Assembly: GCF_901709675.1 (NCBI RefSeq)
Contig: NC_051089.1
Coordinates: forward strand, 8,801,476 to 8,865,475
Direction: 5' to 3'
Length of the DNA: 64,000 bases
DNA from: Syngnathus acus
Taxonomy: Eukaryota > Chordata > Actinopteri > Syngnathiformes > Syngnathidae
Positions 1 to 12,230 of this stretch are shown one piece after another (the first letter of the stretch is position 1; each line of letters opens with the position of its first letter). Both the position numbers and the translations under genes were made by a program. The notes under the pieces were generated by a model, which saw only the letters and a list, made by a program, of their open reading frames with translations, was not told where the DNA came from and did no database searches.

Positions 1-2822
1 TGAGGATCCAAGAGAGTTCTTTGTGACTCATACATTCATCTTAATTATAAAAATTCCAGCATGTGCAGGAGATTTTATATCTGGGAATGTGTAGAATTTG
101 TTGGTGATCAGTCCTTGGCGAAGTCAGTGCTCTACTCAGAGTCAAATAATGTAGTTTTTTTGTTTTGCTGTTCTAACAATAACTGCTTTTTTGTTTTGTA
201 TAATTTAAACGGGTTTTCCTGACCAATCAGTAGGATATAAGCCATAAGAATCAGTCAACTCCGAAGAAGAATACAGTCGCAATTTTGTGGTAGAGTTCTC
301 AACACTCTGCAGAAATTACCCATAAAGACATCCTGGAAGGGAAAAAAGAAACAGTTATTTCCACTCCGCAATACAGTAGATATAAAAAAAATCGGCTTCT
401 TGAAGTCAAGTAGCCTTATGATAGACGAGCACTTCTTTGCACGAGGCCGCTGTATTGTGCATGCTGTGAAGTTTATTTTATAGTGTCCATGATAGATGTT
501 GTTTAGAGCGATTTAAGCGGCCCTTATGCTGGTGTCAGCATCTGACCCCTCCGCAGTGATAAAGCTATCAGTAAGAGAGAGCCCAACCAAAAGTGAAATA
601 TGGAGGGAGGGACAAGTGTGCCAGATAAACTCCTGCATATTGGGCACCCGCCAATTGCGGGACGGGAAAGCGTTCACTCTTATCTACATAAAACTTGGGA
701 AGTCGGCTAGTCGGGGGATTGGGTGGAGGGAGCAGTTAAATATCTCCCAGAGATGAGTTAAAATGAGGTTTTACAGGTTGTCAAAAAGAAGACTAAGCTT
801 AAACCAAATCTTCATCATAGCTGAAATAAAGTGGTTAATTAAATAATAGCATGTGTCCCATTATAGTATTGTATCAGTCAAAATAAATATATATGTGTGT
901 GTGTGGGGGGGGGTTACCCAGAAAAGACTGTCCATACATGCATCCAACATGGAGCATAATATAGAATGTAACCATTGAGATAATATTACCAACAAAATTG
1001 ACATTGACACCCAATTAAAACATTTTTTCCAACTGGAAAGCAACATGTGACATCGTCAAATATTAGAAACAAGTCAACTCCTTTAATATTGCAGCATAAA
1101 AGTAATTCTGCAGATGCATTTTAAATGGATACCTAACAATCGAGAGTAATCTTGTTGTGACATAATGACTTCTCAAGTGAACATCAAGTTTAACAACTCA
1201 GTTTTGCCCAACTAGAGTTGTATTTTTCTCCCAAAATGTGCTGTTATATTTACAGTAGATACAATTTGAGCAAAGGATGTAAACTGTAAAGGCTATAGAG
1301 TTCTTACAAACCCAGTGGGACGCAAAGGCTACCGACTCAATCTCTCCTGCAAGCTCTCTAATACAGACACTGCCCCAAATGAGTAGTTGGTGTTGTTGTG
1401 TGAAATTGAGACTTATTGGTTGTAATCAGGAAATGCGACAGGCCGGCTTCTCCTCGGGGGGGGGCAGGTCACCTCTAATCCCCAACCCTCTTCCTGTTCT
1501 CATACTCTGTTTTATTTCACATTTCTGTCCACACCCTCAAGACTCGTCATCTGTCGACCAAGTGACTCACTGGATACACCGGTCGACTAAATTTCCTGCT
1601 ACGTGACTTTATTGTGTGTCTTTGTCCCAACCGCCAATACTGCTGGGAAAAATACTGTATCAATACAGTTTACACTTTGTCCACACATCTAGAACACATA
1701 ATGTCACTGTGGTGGAAGAATGGCAGTTTTGAATACTCATGAGAATACATTGTATGTGTAGCAAAAATATTTTAATTCAATGTGTTTTTAAGCAAGAGTT
1801 GCTCGTCCATCTACTATGACTGGTTAAGATTTCCAGAATTTAAAAAAAAATCAACTGACTTTGAACACTAAAATAATCTCAAGTGACTTGAACAATTCAG
1901 CAAGTGTGTGTGTTGCTTCCAAAGACCAATTTTAACATGATGGAGGTGTCGGTCTCACCACAGGCCTCCTCAATGTCAGAGGATCACTGCACTGGAGGAA
2001 GTCACTGTTGACACACTAATTATAGCTGAATTATTCATTTGGACTTACTTGCACCTTTAAAATGAGCTCAATATGGCAAGTTACTCTTTCCTTTTTTTTT
2101 TCTTTTAGTGGACAATAATCACTTATGGCTATTCGGGTCACATTTTCAAAGACAAAGTTGCTGCAATGAGACTGTCAATGTAACAGAATACTGATTAATA
2201 ACGATAACAATTTGAATTCAACTAAATGGGAAGTGATCAGCATAGAAAGCTCTATTAATTTGCTCTCAAAATGTAGTGTAGTGTTTTTGAGGTTTGGGGG
2301 ATTTTCATAATATACAGTACTTGTATGCCCTCTACTGGACAGGAACTGACCGATGCACTTGTCGCTTGCTATTTGTAGTGTTTCTCTAGTCTTGATGACT
2401 GACTTTGAGTCGCAACCAAATGAAAATGTGGATCTGTCGGAGGGGCCATGCAATCATTTATTTTCTATATGCACCACTGCACCCTGGATGAGGCTAAACA
2501 ACATAAACATTTTGGATTTCCATTGAACAAGTCTCTGCTGGATATCTCCTTGTTGGTGTACGTGTATTGTGCATGTCAAGTAATAATGATAAGACAACAG
2601 TTGTCCCCATTTTATTTTGTCAATACTGGACCATCTTTGAACCGAAACCAGCAGGGCAGGGCAGCTGTGACTCCAGTATTTCATAAGACAATATTGCCAT
2701 CTAGTGAAACTAACTGTAAATTCCTCTATCATGAGAAAAGACACCGTGAAGAATTTGTGGACAGAATGGCGACTCCAACTGGACAGAAAAAAAAACGCCT
2801 GCATGGCACATTCAGTATAGGC
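1..2822. other. intergenic, no gene recognised
   Basis: AT-rich non-coding sequence. All open frames are short, lack splice-compatible neighbours and resemble no family I know. A short (GT)n tract lies near 893-908, followed by a G run. Confidence 0.6.
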
Positions 2823-3921
2823 CAGGGTTCGGCAACCCAAATTGTTCAGAGCCATATTGGCCCCCCAAAAAAAAAAAAAAAATACCTGTCTAGAGCCGCA
2901 AAAATCTAAAAGCCTTTTATAATGCAACATAGACTGTCAATACATAAGTTGTATGCCTACTATTAAAATAATTTAAAGAAAAGAAAAATAGTATCAATTT
3001 GATCATTTCTTCTTGCAGCCCATTAGAGTTCACGTACCTGCATAGCAGAGCTGTCCGATGTCTGTCACGTCACACGACTCATCCATCACAGGCAATTGAG
3101 AAAGCTGGAGCTGAATCGATGTCCTTGGTCTGCTGATCGGTGACATTGTTTGTGCGGAGAGGCATGTCTTTAATTTTCTGAATGATCCCGGTTTTGTTTT
3201 TGAAGTCCGAAAATAGGCACTCTGATATTTTAATGAATGAATCCTTCATGAACTCGCCATCAGTGAATGGTTTTCCGCGCTTTATTATCTCCCGATCTGC
3301 AACAAAACTTGCAGCAGTAGTAGAGTTTGGAGATGCAATCCACTTCTTGAAACTGTTTTTCGGTCCTCAAATGTCTCCACCAGCACTGCGATTGCACCTT
3401 TCCTCTCAGTTGCAACTGGGTGATCGGCAGCAAATCTAGCATGCTTTAGCTGAAAATGTCGCTCCCAATTCATCTTCTGGTGATTTCACAACTTCTCATT
3501 GATAATCAAACATGCAGGCAATGCTTCAGCTTTGGCAATGAAAGCAAAGAGTTCCGTCCATTCTTTCTTAAAGCCTCTGTTCTCATCAGCAATCTTTCTC
3601 TTTTTGCCCTTTGAATCAATGGCCCATCACTCACACGCTTGTTTGTTTACAACTCACCGGTGCTGTGTCGCAGGCTATGACGAAATTCTGCTATTTGGCG
3701 TCATTCTTAAATTCAGTATTTTTAATATATTTACAACTACATACATTTTAAAGCATAAGAATTATTGTGTCATGATAACCATCTAAAACCATATTTAAAA
3801 AACCAACAACAAAAAACTTTTTTTTCCATTTTCACGCATTTTTGCAAAAAACTCCAGGGAGCCGCTAGGGCCCTGCTTAAGAGCCGCATCAGGCTCTGGA
3901 GCCGCAGGTTGCCGACCCCTG
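2823..3921 (-). mobile_element. degenerate hAT transposon (ZBED/GTF2IRD2-like transposase remnant)
   Basis: About 1.1 kb with hAT-type inverted ends: CAGGGTTCGGCAACC at 2823 and the complementary GGTTGCCGACCCCTG ending at 3921. The flanks share a near-duplicate (tataggc on the left, tacaggc on the right), a possible eroded target-site duplication. Read on the minus strand from about 3625 downward, the interior resembles the N-terminal half of GTF2IRD2/ZBED-type hAT transposases. It shows a basic start (KGKKRK), a BED-finger region ending in ERHFQLKH, then a KPFTDGEF region and SIACDG, where relatives have the first catalytic Asp. The finger has lost one cysteine and there are several stops. 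The C-terminal half, with the remaining RNase H-like residues, is missing. This is an internally deleted, non-coding copy. Confidence 0.82.
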
Positions 3922-3929
3922 GCTACAGG

Positions 3930-5213
3930 CCGATCAGCCTATACAATTTATTAAATATAAATAAAGGTTAACAACTGTGGTCTGGAACACCAACAATTTA
4001 AATGAGGAATTACTGTACAGGCAAATGTTTAATGAACTAAAAAAAATGTCGAATGGCATGGTGTTTACAGTTTTCTTGTATTTTCACAAAATTACAACTT
4101 CATGTTTGGAAATTTGTCCCACATTACTTATTCTGATTTTTATTGATAATACTGGCCCTGTAATTACTTCATATGGGATCCATGTTTTGTAGTTTGGCCC
4201 ATGACTAATGTTTAATATCATCAAGGAATTGTACTGCATTTATTTTGTCAGGGGGAATTGTATAGAATGACTTCATTGACATTGTACAATAGGTATACAA
4301 CGAAGTATTGACTTTGTATCTTTTAGCTCGGAATCACATCAAGTCAGTTTGTTGATTGGTCATATCCCCCAAACTGGCTAGCCTAATTTTTATATACTAT
4401 ATTGGTTATGTCTATTGAGAATATTTGATAAAATAGTACAAACAGTTTTTGATGATTAAAATAGAAATGTATATATGTTTGCATTTTATATCTCAAACAG
4501 ATATGATTTTGAGTGTTTTATCACAACTGTGTGTAATTTATAGCTGAAAATCACATCAAACATTATTTTGCCAGGCAGAATATATTGTAGTCTTTCTGTA
4601 TCAATGTTATATTTTATTTAAATATTATATTTTGGCAATGATGACCCCACACACTTCTCGGCGTGCTTTGGAGTGATCGTTCTTTGTAAATAGCTAAAGA
4701 GAATCAAGGTAAACGATACTCTTTGTGTGTGTCGTTTCCCATGAGTGTGACTGTCATGTCTTTAAAAATTACACAACTAAAGAAATATCCCATGTGACAG
4801 ACCAAGAAGGATATAAGCTTAAAGCCTGACTTATGTGAGGCAGTCCATGTGTGAGGTGGTTGGGTGTGAGCTGTGGCCGATAGCAGCTCTTGAATGAATA
4901 TTTCCCGTGAAGAACCTCAGGTAGTTGGGTCATTCTTACAGGGGTCCGTCCCTCCATCCATTGCTCAGTGCTGCGTAAGTTTGGAATCAGGGATGACTAT
5001 TAGCTTTTGTGAGTCCATTAATTCTACTTCATTTCTCCACATCAGATGGGATCTTGACTATTTATATGGTCAACAAACAATTTGTATATTTGCTATAACG
5101 AGACACAACCTTTCTTATCTGTGTAGAAGAATTTAATCACAAAACCCACAGGATCAAACCGCATAGAGGCAAATTAACCATAAATTGCATTGAAGCGCAC
5201 CAAAACAGACAAA
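3930..5213. other. PIGG upstream region
   Basis: AT-rich sequence without a recognisable coding exon. The transcription start of PIGG must lie here or within a 5' non-coding exon. A stretch near 4950-4980 (tcttacag followed about 25 bases later by gtaagt) could be a 5' UTR exon, but nothing confirms it. Confidence 0.45.
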
Positions 5214-8200
5214 ATGGAAGTCAGGTCGTCTGTGTTTGCCTCATGGATTTTAATTTTTCAAGTTTTGGGAGCTGTCCTCTTCCTAAGGGGGTTTTTCCCA
5301 GAACATGTCAACTCTTCACCATTCAAGAGCAACCTCACAGACCTACCCGCAGAGCCACTGCCAGGTAAGTTTACCCGGATTGCTGCCATCGAAAAGCTGC
5401 CGAAACTCATGAAATGTGTCACTTGCAATACAGGGGGCTGTCTCAATTCATCTTACATCCCGCAGCCATTGTTCAAAAAGGTGATCATTATGTTAATCGA
5501 TGCCATGCGGGCGGACTTTGTGTTCGGAGCCAGTGGTCAATTGAACATGCCATACACCACACACCTGATGGAGAGAGGCTCAACACTTAGCTTTGTGGCT
5601 AAAGCTAGAACTCCAACTGTCACCGCGCCCAGGCTCAAGGCAAGTAATAGCAGGGTTTCTCAACTGCCGTCAACCCGGGACCAGCATCTTTCTATTGGTG
5701 CAAAATCGAAATGCATTTTATAGAATTTGGATACACAAAATGTTGTATTAATATTTGGGTGAAAGGCAATCTCCAAGTTTCCACTTCTGACTGACGCTGG
5801 ACTGTCAACCACAGAAAACAGTCATGTTTTTTTACCTTGTTTTTCATTGATTGATTGATTGATTGATTGATTGAAACCCTCCCACCTCACCCTAATGATG
5901 AGTCCCATTTAGTTTTGTGGTGCAACGTCTGTAAACACTACTATTTATAGAAAATGACAAAAAAATAACATATCCCTCCCCAGGCTCTCACCACTGGCAA
6001 TATCCCGGTTTACATCGATGTGCTGATGAATCTAAATTCCCCAGCCGTACTTGATGACAATCTTATTTGGCAAGCCAACACAGCAGGGAAAAAAATTATC
6101 TTTTATGGAGATTGCACATGGTTGCACCTCTTCCCCGATCAATTCATGGAGTATGATGGTATAGCTGGCCCTGTGTCTGACTTCAGAGAGGTAAGTTTGT
6201 CTCTAAAAATATGCAAATGGTTATTTGTCTATGTGTACCCTGTGACTGGCTAGCGACCAGTTCAGGGTGTCCCTCGCCTGCTGCCCAAAGTCTGCTAGGA
6301 TGAGCTTTTGTTTTTTGTTGTTTTTCAGTTTTTGGTTTTGTTTGTTGGTTTGTTGTATTTTCTTCTTGGAACATGCAGGTTGACAACAATGTCACCCGCC
6401 ATTTGGATAGCACGCTCAAGAGAGATGACTGGGATATTCTGATCCTCCATTACCTTGGCATTGACCACATTGGTCATAGCTTCGGACCTCACAGTTCTTT
6501 CCTTCAAACCAAACTGTCGGAGATGGATGATGTTCTGAAGAAGATCCACAGTGCCCTCAATTCAAAGGTAAATGGGATCAATTTTGATAAAGAATGTAAT
6601 CAGTGACAAACAAAATTCCGTGGCATGCTCCCCCCTTTCATAAAGCATTCGGAGTTCTCAAGTGCTCTTTTGGATGAATTGATAAAAATGACCAAAGACA
6701 CCATCCACAATTCTGTTGTCAGAAAAATGGAAGGGAAGACTGACTGATTCACACATTTTCCCATTACTTATTTAATGGTAGAATAGTACCAATAAGGGCG
6801 GCTCGGTGGCGCACTGGGTAGCACGTCCGCCTCACAGTTTGGAGGGTGCGGGTTCGATTCCACCTCCGGCCCTCCCTGTGTGGAGTTTGCATGTTCTCCC
6901 CGGGCCCGCGTGGGTTTTCTCCGGGCACTCCGGTTTCCTCCCACATCCCAAAAACATGCTTGGTAGGCCGATTGAAGACTCCAAATTGTCCGTAGGTGTG
7001 AGTGCGAGTGCAACTGGTTGTTTGTCTCTGTGTGCCCTGCGATCGGCTGGCAACCGGTTCAGGGTGTCCCCCACCTACTGCCCGTTGACGGCTGGGATGG
7101 GCTCCAGCACTCCCGCGACCCCCGTGGGGACTAAGCGGTTCAGAAAATGGATGGATGGATAGTACCAATAAGACACGATATGATATATGATATGCCGGAC
7201 AATGCAATGGATTCGATTAACGTCGTAAGCGTTGCCTCATACATATCAATGAGGCAACACTTAACAGCTTCAAAGATGTTTTCAGGTGAAGAACCATAGT
7301 TTGTGTTTTCACTTGGGAATTTGATGAATCCATGAAATTTAGAATTTTTCATCATTTTAGGAGGCAGGAAAATCTTTGCCCTATCTGTTAGTTCTGTGTG
7401 GGGACCATGGAATGTCAAACACCGGTAGCCACGGAGGATCCTCGGAAGGTGAAATCAATACGCCCCTGTTGCTCATAAGCCCTGTCTTTAAGAGGAAAGG
7501 TAAACAAGTTGGTCTTGGTTTTCATTTAAAGCGCTGATGGGTCCTATTGCTGGATCATGTGCAGCTGTTTTATTTCCCCAAAAAATCAAACAAGAGCGAT
7601 TATTTGAATGTTTGTCCACTTTTGCTTGTTTTTTTTTAGTGGCGATGAAGAAGCCTGATGAAATTGACCAGGTTGACCTGACTCCCACCTTGGCCTTGTC
7701 TCTGGGCCTACCCATCTCTCAAAGCAGCGTAGGTTGTGTCATTCCAGGTGTTTTTGAAGGAGCCTCACTTCGAGACCAGCTGCGTTATCTACAGCTCAAT
7801 GGTCATCAGCTAAGTTGCCTGCTCAAAGAAAAGTTTCCAGAGTATAGGAAAGGTAAATTAGACATTTCATTTAATATTTAACTAGAACGGGTGATATTGT
7901 TGATAAGTCGTTTTTTCATTATTTATATCTTAATTGTGAGCACAAAATCGAGAGTGTATTCAGAACAGAAAGTTTTTGTTATATGATCTGTACCTCTGAG
8001 TTGGACAAATATCAATTGGACTTTGATTGAACCAGACTTCAACTAATTCTGTTTGCATACAACTTTAGCCAACAGCATGAATTTCATCTTAAAGCCAATA
8101 ATTCAGTTTTTCCTCTTAATATGCCAAATTCATAAACAATTTAAAAAATATATATATACTGCCTTTTTTCTAATCCAGATACAAAACTTGAAGAATATCA

Positions 8201-10644
8201 TCTGGCAGAGAAAGCACATGGCAGATGGATGAAACTCTACCTGGAGAGAAACACATCAGAAGCTTTAGCCTACATGGGCAAGAAGGTCATGAAACAATAT
8301 TTGGAGGCCCTGTCCACCATGAGCTCAGCCCTCAGAATACAGCTGAACAAAGATGACCTGTACTCCATGATTCTTGGATTGGTTTTGGTACTTCAGGTGA
8401 GTACCAAGGACATTCTTTCAAACATTCATTCCATGCACAAGCAATTTGTCGTTGATTTTAGCTGTTTCAAGAATGTGAAAAAAAAAACATTTACAACTTT
8501 GATGATTAAAAGTAAAAACAACACTTCTGTGGCAGTAAAGTGAATTTTACTCTGTTCTTTCCAAGCCCCTGTTGGCCTTGATATTGGCCATTCCTGAAGC
8601 CATGAGTGGCTCAGTAGCTGTGGACCTCGTCACCTCAGCCCTGTTCTCGTTACCTTTTTACCTCCTTTGCCTGCTCCTTGCGTCCACGCATGTGCTGATA
8701 TGCACATCTGCTGATGTCTCCTGCTATTTTTGCAGTGTCTCCTGGAGTTTCGTGTTTGGTATTATTGCCTTTATTTCAGCATCGACTTGTTTTCTGCTCT
8801 CTCTGATGACCAGAAAATTGCCTTTGGGACCAAAGTTGAATGGCACGGTGAGTTGAGTCTTATGAATATCAAGTCAAAGTCAGGTTGAGTATCTTATGAG
8901 CAATGGATTTCTTTCTTTTCACAGTCACTGTTGAAGCAGATCAGTAGCAGAAAATGGTCAAAGTTGGACATATTGCTACTGGCAGGCACAGCCAGTCACA
9001 TACTTAGTTTGGGGTCTGTTAGCTTTATAGAGGAGGAGCATCAAATCTGGTACTTCTTGCTCACCACCCTCTACTTCATAGTCTTCCAGGATGTGTGCGC
9101 TAAGTATTTCAGAAAAGAGAATGGCCCAGTTGAAGAAGACGAATATGAACTCCCTTATGAAGAACACCCTAAAGAAGAGATTTACTCTGAGAAGTGGCCA
9201 GCTTTGGCCACACCTCTCTTTCTTTTGGTCTGCTGTCGACTGCTGCGCTCCCTCAATCAGACGGGCGTGCAATGGGCTCATCTTCCTGATCTGGCCAAAT
9301 GGCTTAACAGGTGGGATTGGCCAATATTGAAAAATTAAGTCAAAGGCGACGATGTAACCTCACTACTGTCTCAATTATTCTAATAACAAAACATTCATGT
9401 TTTTATCTGTGCATCTTTTTTTATTCCTAGCACTGAACACAAAGTGGTCCTCTCCTTGCTGTCCACTTTCTGTTTGGTTCTCATCTACTTCCTGGTTCAA
9501 AGATGGTGCTCGTTGGTGTCCAAGGTTGCTCTTGCACTTGGACTTTTGAGCATCTACTGCTATCGGGCAGCTGTCGGCAGTCTCTTGTTTCCCTGGCAAC
9601 ACTGTGGTCTGAATAAGTCCAAGTAAGTTTTATCACACTGGTTTAGAATGTAAATAGGAGTGGAATAAATTGGATATGCACCCTTAAGAATGACCCCCAT
9701 CTGTCACTCTTTCTTTCAGGGGCATTTTGGAAGCACGCTTTGTATATGTGTTGGTTTTGAGTATCCTCTTTATGGGCACAAAGAACATGATACAATCCCA
9801 AATCAATATAGCTAATGCCAAATCGAAGAACAGGGGGCTATGGGAAATTTACAGTGGCCTGGTCTTATTGTTTTCACTGCTGTTTCGTGCCCACAACTTG
9901 CTAGTGTTGTGCTGCTGTCTGCTCATCCAAGCACTTATGGCTCAGTTCATCTGGAAGAAGCTCCACTATGATGCGGTCCAAATTACCATCATTCATTACT
10001 GGTTGGGACAGGGCTTCCATTACTTTCAGGTAGGAAAATATACAGTTCTTTCAAGGCCATCAGTGTGGGAGGACTGTGTCATGAGTGGAGGTTGTTGTCC
10101 TGGGAAGAACTCAGAGCTTGTTCTTCCTATTTGGTATATTGTGCCTTTTTTATTTTATATCTGTGATCTTGCAGGGTAATTCCAACAGCATTTCAACTAT
10201 CGACATCTCAATCTGGTCTATTGGTTTTGACACCTATGCAGAAGTTCCAGCCATCATTTTAACAGCCCTTAATACATATGCAGGGCCACTGCTTTGGGCT
10301 TGCCACCTTGTCTGTTTCCTCAGCTCGGAGAAAAACAGGTGAGTGTTGAAATTGTGTCATGTAGCATTTTAAAAAAAATTATCTCATAGTGCTTTCGGTT
10401 ACTTTACGTTCATAACACAATACAATGCAATAATCTTCTCCTCCACAGGAGTCCGGTTGCGGTCGGCCACGGTTGTTACTTTTGGGCTCTGCTCAGGTCG
10501 ATGACGGCTGTAGCCTATATTGTTGTGGCGACTGGCATGCGCCACCATCCCTGGACATGGTCCGTCTTCTATCCAAAATTACTCTACGAGGCCATGCACC
10601 TACTTCTCATCACCGGCGCTAGTCTCATATTCAACGTTGTGTAG
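5214..10644 (+). CDS. pigg: GPI ethanolamine phosphate transferase 2, complete, 12 coding exons
   Basis: PIGG transfers ethanolamine phosphate to the second mannose of the GPI-anchor precursor in the ER, working with PIGF. Coding exons: 5214-5639, 5984-6190, 6379-6567, 7361-7499, 7640-7852, 8179-8396, 8566-8847, 8925-9310, 9431-9622, 9720-10029, 10175-10338, 10449-10644. They join in frame to 973 aa (human PIGG is about 983). The start is ATG 5214, in good context (AAAATGG). Residues 8-27 are a hydrophobic signal-anchor. The alkaline-phosphatase-fold sites are present: IDAMRADF (D96), MPYTT (114-116), HYLGIDHIGH (D240, H244) and CGDHGMSNTGSHG (D289, H290, H298). From about residue 440 the protein is a run of hydrophobic segments, as expected for the multi-pass C-terminal half. 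Oddities: the first intron has a GC donor, and the conserved GDxTW motif reads GDCTW. The gene looks intact. Confidence 0.97.
5640..5983 (+). other. pigg: GC-AG intron in pigg
   Basis: Exon 1 ends CTCAAG and the intron begins GCAAGT. It ends ccctccccag before GCTCTCACC. Only this junction keeps the frame (RLK then ALTTG), matching the RIKALMTG region of human PIGG. The nearby GT (5644) would shift the frame. AG|GCAAGT is the classical consensus for the rare GC donor class. Confidence 0.85.
5846..5873. repeat. (GATT)n microsatellite
   Basis: About seven tandem ATTG/GATT units inside the first pigg intron. Confidence 0.9.
6221..6306 (+). mobile_element. short SINE fragment in pigg intron 2
   Basis: Diverged piece of the 3' half of the SINE found at 6797. 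The shared landmarks are the ccctgtgactggctagcgacc and cagttcagggtgtccct blocks. No tRNA-like head and no tail remain. Confidence 0.7.
6797..7158 (+). mobile_element. full-length tRNA-derived SINE in pigg intron 3
   Basis: The head has tRNA-like pol III promoter boxes: A box around gtggcgcactgggtagc and B box gggttcgattcc. A conserved body follows (tggagtttgcatgttctcc, cggtttcctcccacatcc), and the copy ends in a (ATGG)n tail typical of L2-mobilised SINEs. It is flanked by a perfect 14-bp target-site duplication, ATAGTACCAATAAG, at 6783-6796 and 7159-7172, so the insertion looks recent. The family resembles teleost V-SINE-type elements, but I am not certain of the family name. Confidence 0.9.
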
Positions 10645-10929
10645 TAAAGCCACAAGTCTGCCACATCTTAGGGCAGTTTTTTGGAAAGAAAGAGGGTTTG
10701 CACTGATTTCTGAAAAGAAAGTCAAGTTATGAAAATGTTTTTGGAAATCTCTTAAGGGACAAAAACAAGTTTTGCTCCATCAAACTAAGTTGGGCCAGAC
10801 TCGCCAAATTAAATCCAGGTTCGTACTAGAGCAGAAGTAGATTGGAATCGACTCCCTATTGTTTTTAAGTTTTTAAGTGATGGTGCATCATAATGGATCT
10901 TTTTCTTCTCGCCCTCGATTATCATTGTC

Positions 10930-10935
10930 ATTAAA
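10930..10935 (+). promoter_or_regulatory. pigg: candidate pigg polyadenylation signal (ATTAAA)
   Basis: Variant hexamer about 290 bases after the pigg stop. No stronger AATAAA was noticed between the stop and this point. Confidence 0.35.
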
Positions 10936-11379
10936 AGGATTGAATGGATTTTGGCAGTTAGCAAAATATTTGTTTTAAATCCCTTAATACATCTGTGTGT
11001 GTGTTTTTTTAGTTTCTTGTGCTGTTTTCTTTTGTTCTGAGTAATAATGCTCAGCTGTGACTAAAAAATGTTCATTTACTCCACAGGATCCTCGCAACAC
11101 CCTGGCTAACAGCAGAACCCAGGGTGTTTCTGATTTGTGACATACTAGCTGAATAATAACCTGTGAGAGTTCATTTATCAAGTTCAAGTTTGCAAACACC
11201 CTTTGTTTATTGCTGTAAGTATAACAGCACAACAGAGAAGTAAAAACAGACTGAGATGGAGATAGGCTTCGTTGCCCATTCTGTTTAAAACTGTATTAAT
11301 TATCACTCTTTAAGGACTTGCGCAAAGAAGTTGAGTGCAAGTTTTCATCATATCCAGGTTGTCTTTGGAAAACCAACGC

Positions 11380-11530
11380 ATTCTGCCAGAAATGCTGCGG
11401 AGGTTGAAGAGGTGGGGGAGTCAGCCTGTCAATGCTCAGACCATATGCCGCACATTGCATTAAATTGGTGTGCATGGCAAGAAGGAAGTTGTGAGAAATG
11501 AGACGTACAAAATATTTTTCCACCAAAACT
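11380..11530 (+). mobile_element. Tc1-like transposase fragment, degenerate
   Basis: The plus strand reads LPEMLRRLKRWG, then QTICRTLH, a stop, then IGVHGKK. This resembles the N-terminal DNA-binding region of fish Tc1-like transposases (TIRRTLH..GLHGRRPRRKP type). A stop codon interrupts it and no catalytic domain follows. The assignment rests on memory of the family. Confidence 0.45.
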
Positions 11531-12039
11531 AAATATCTTTAATTACAGTTGCCTTTTTATAAGCACAATACATGCTGCATTGTACATCATTATCTTACTG
11601 GGTTTTTATCTATACAGACGAGAGTAAAAGAGGAAAGAAAGCTGAGACCATGACAGAAATTCACATTTACAGTATTTAATGATTAGTCTTGCAAGTCATG
11701 CAAAAGTTGCACACAGGTCTGTGGACACACCTAAGAATGACCCACCCGAATTGTGTGCATATTAGATGTGATTTCTTTCACTACCAAGAGAAGGAATGCA
11801 TGCAACATAACCACAGGAATTCAATCTTGTGTCCTGCAGAGAAGTCAGAACATGTGGGAGAAATACCACTGCCCAAGTGTGAAGTCCAGTGACAAGGGGC
11901 AAGAAGAGTGTGGGGGAGTGTTAAAACCAGAGAGGGATGGTATTGATGTAAAGTAGGCCAACACACAATCCCAAATTATACTAAATATAGTATATACTAG
12001 TGTAACTGGATTTGAAATCCGAACCACAAGTTTTTCCCT

Positions 12040-12230
12040 TCGCAGTATTCCCCCTGGAGTCTAAAGGACTGCGGGGGAAATTAAAAACCGTCAGGTCAGG
12101 TGAGTTGTCAGGTTTTTCCAGCAGGGCAATGTTCTTCCCGGCCAGGAACTGTAGGATGCTCAGGGCAGTGTGAGCAAGCGCATAGTCATGGTGAACCAGT
12201 CACAGCTCTTGACTCTACTGGCCAGCAAAA
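12040..12230 (-). mobile_element. mariner transposase relic (catalytic region)
   Basis: The minus strand reads LVHHDYALAHTALSILQFLA, then GKNIALLEK and NSPDLTVFNF. Mariner transposases have HHDNAPAHTA.....FL.....HPPYSPDLAP.DFFLF here, including the second catalytic Asp. A stop codon precedes the block and several key residues are changed. Terminal inverted repeats were not found. Confidence 0.75.

Noticed and set aside
526-756. Open frame of 76 codons in the left intergenic region
   Set aside because: No family resemblance, no splice context and atypical composition; expected by chance.
2448-2930. Overlapping open frames on both strands of about 150 codons
   Set aside because: They run across an A/T homopolymer and into the hAT end, and show no domain or conserved motif.
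6797-6875. tRNA gene candidate
   Set aside because: The A and B boxes belong to the SINE head. No cloverleaf with a proper acceptor stem, and the sequence continues into the SINE body.
6806-7207. Open frames on both strands inside the SINE
   Set aside because: They are translations of the repeat and recur at the other SINE copies.
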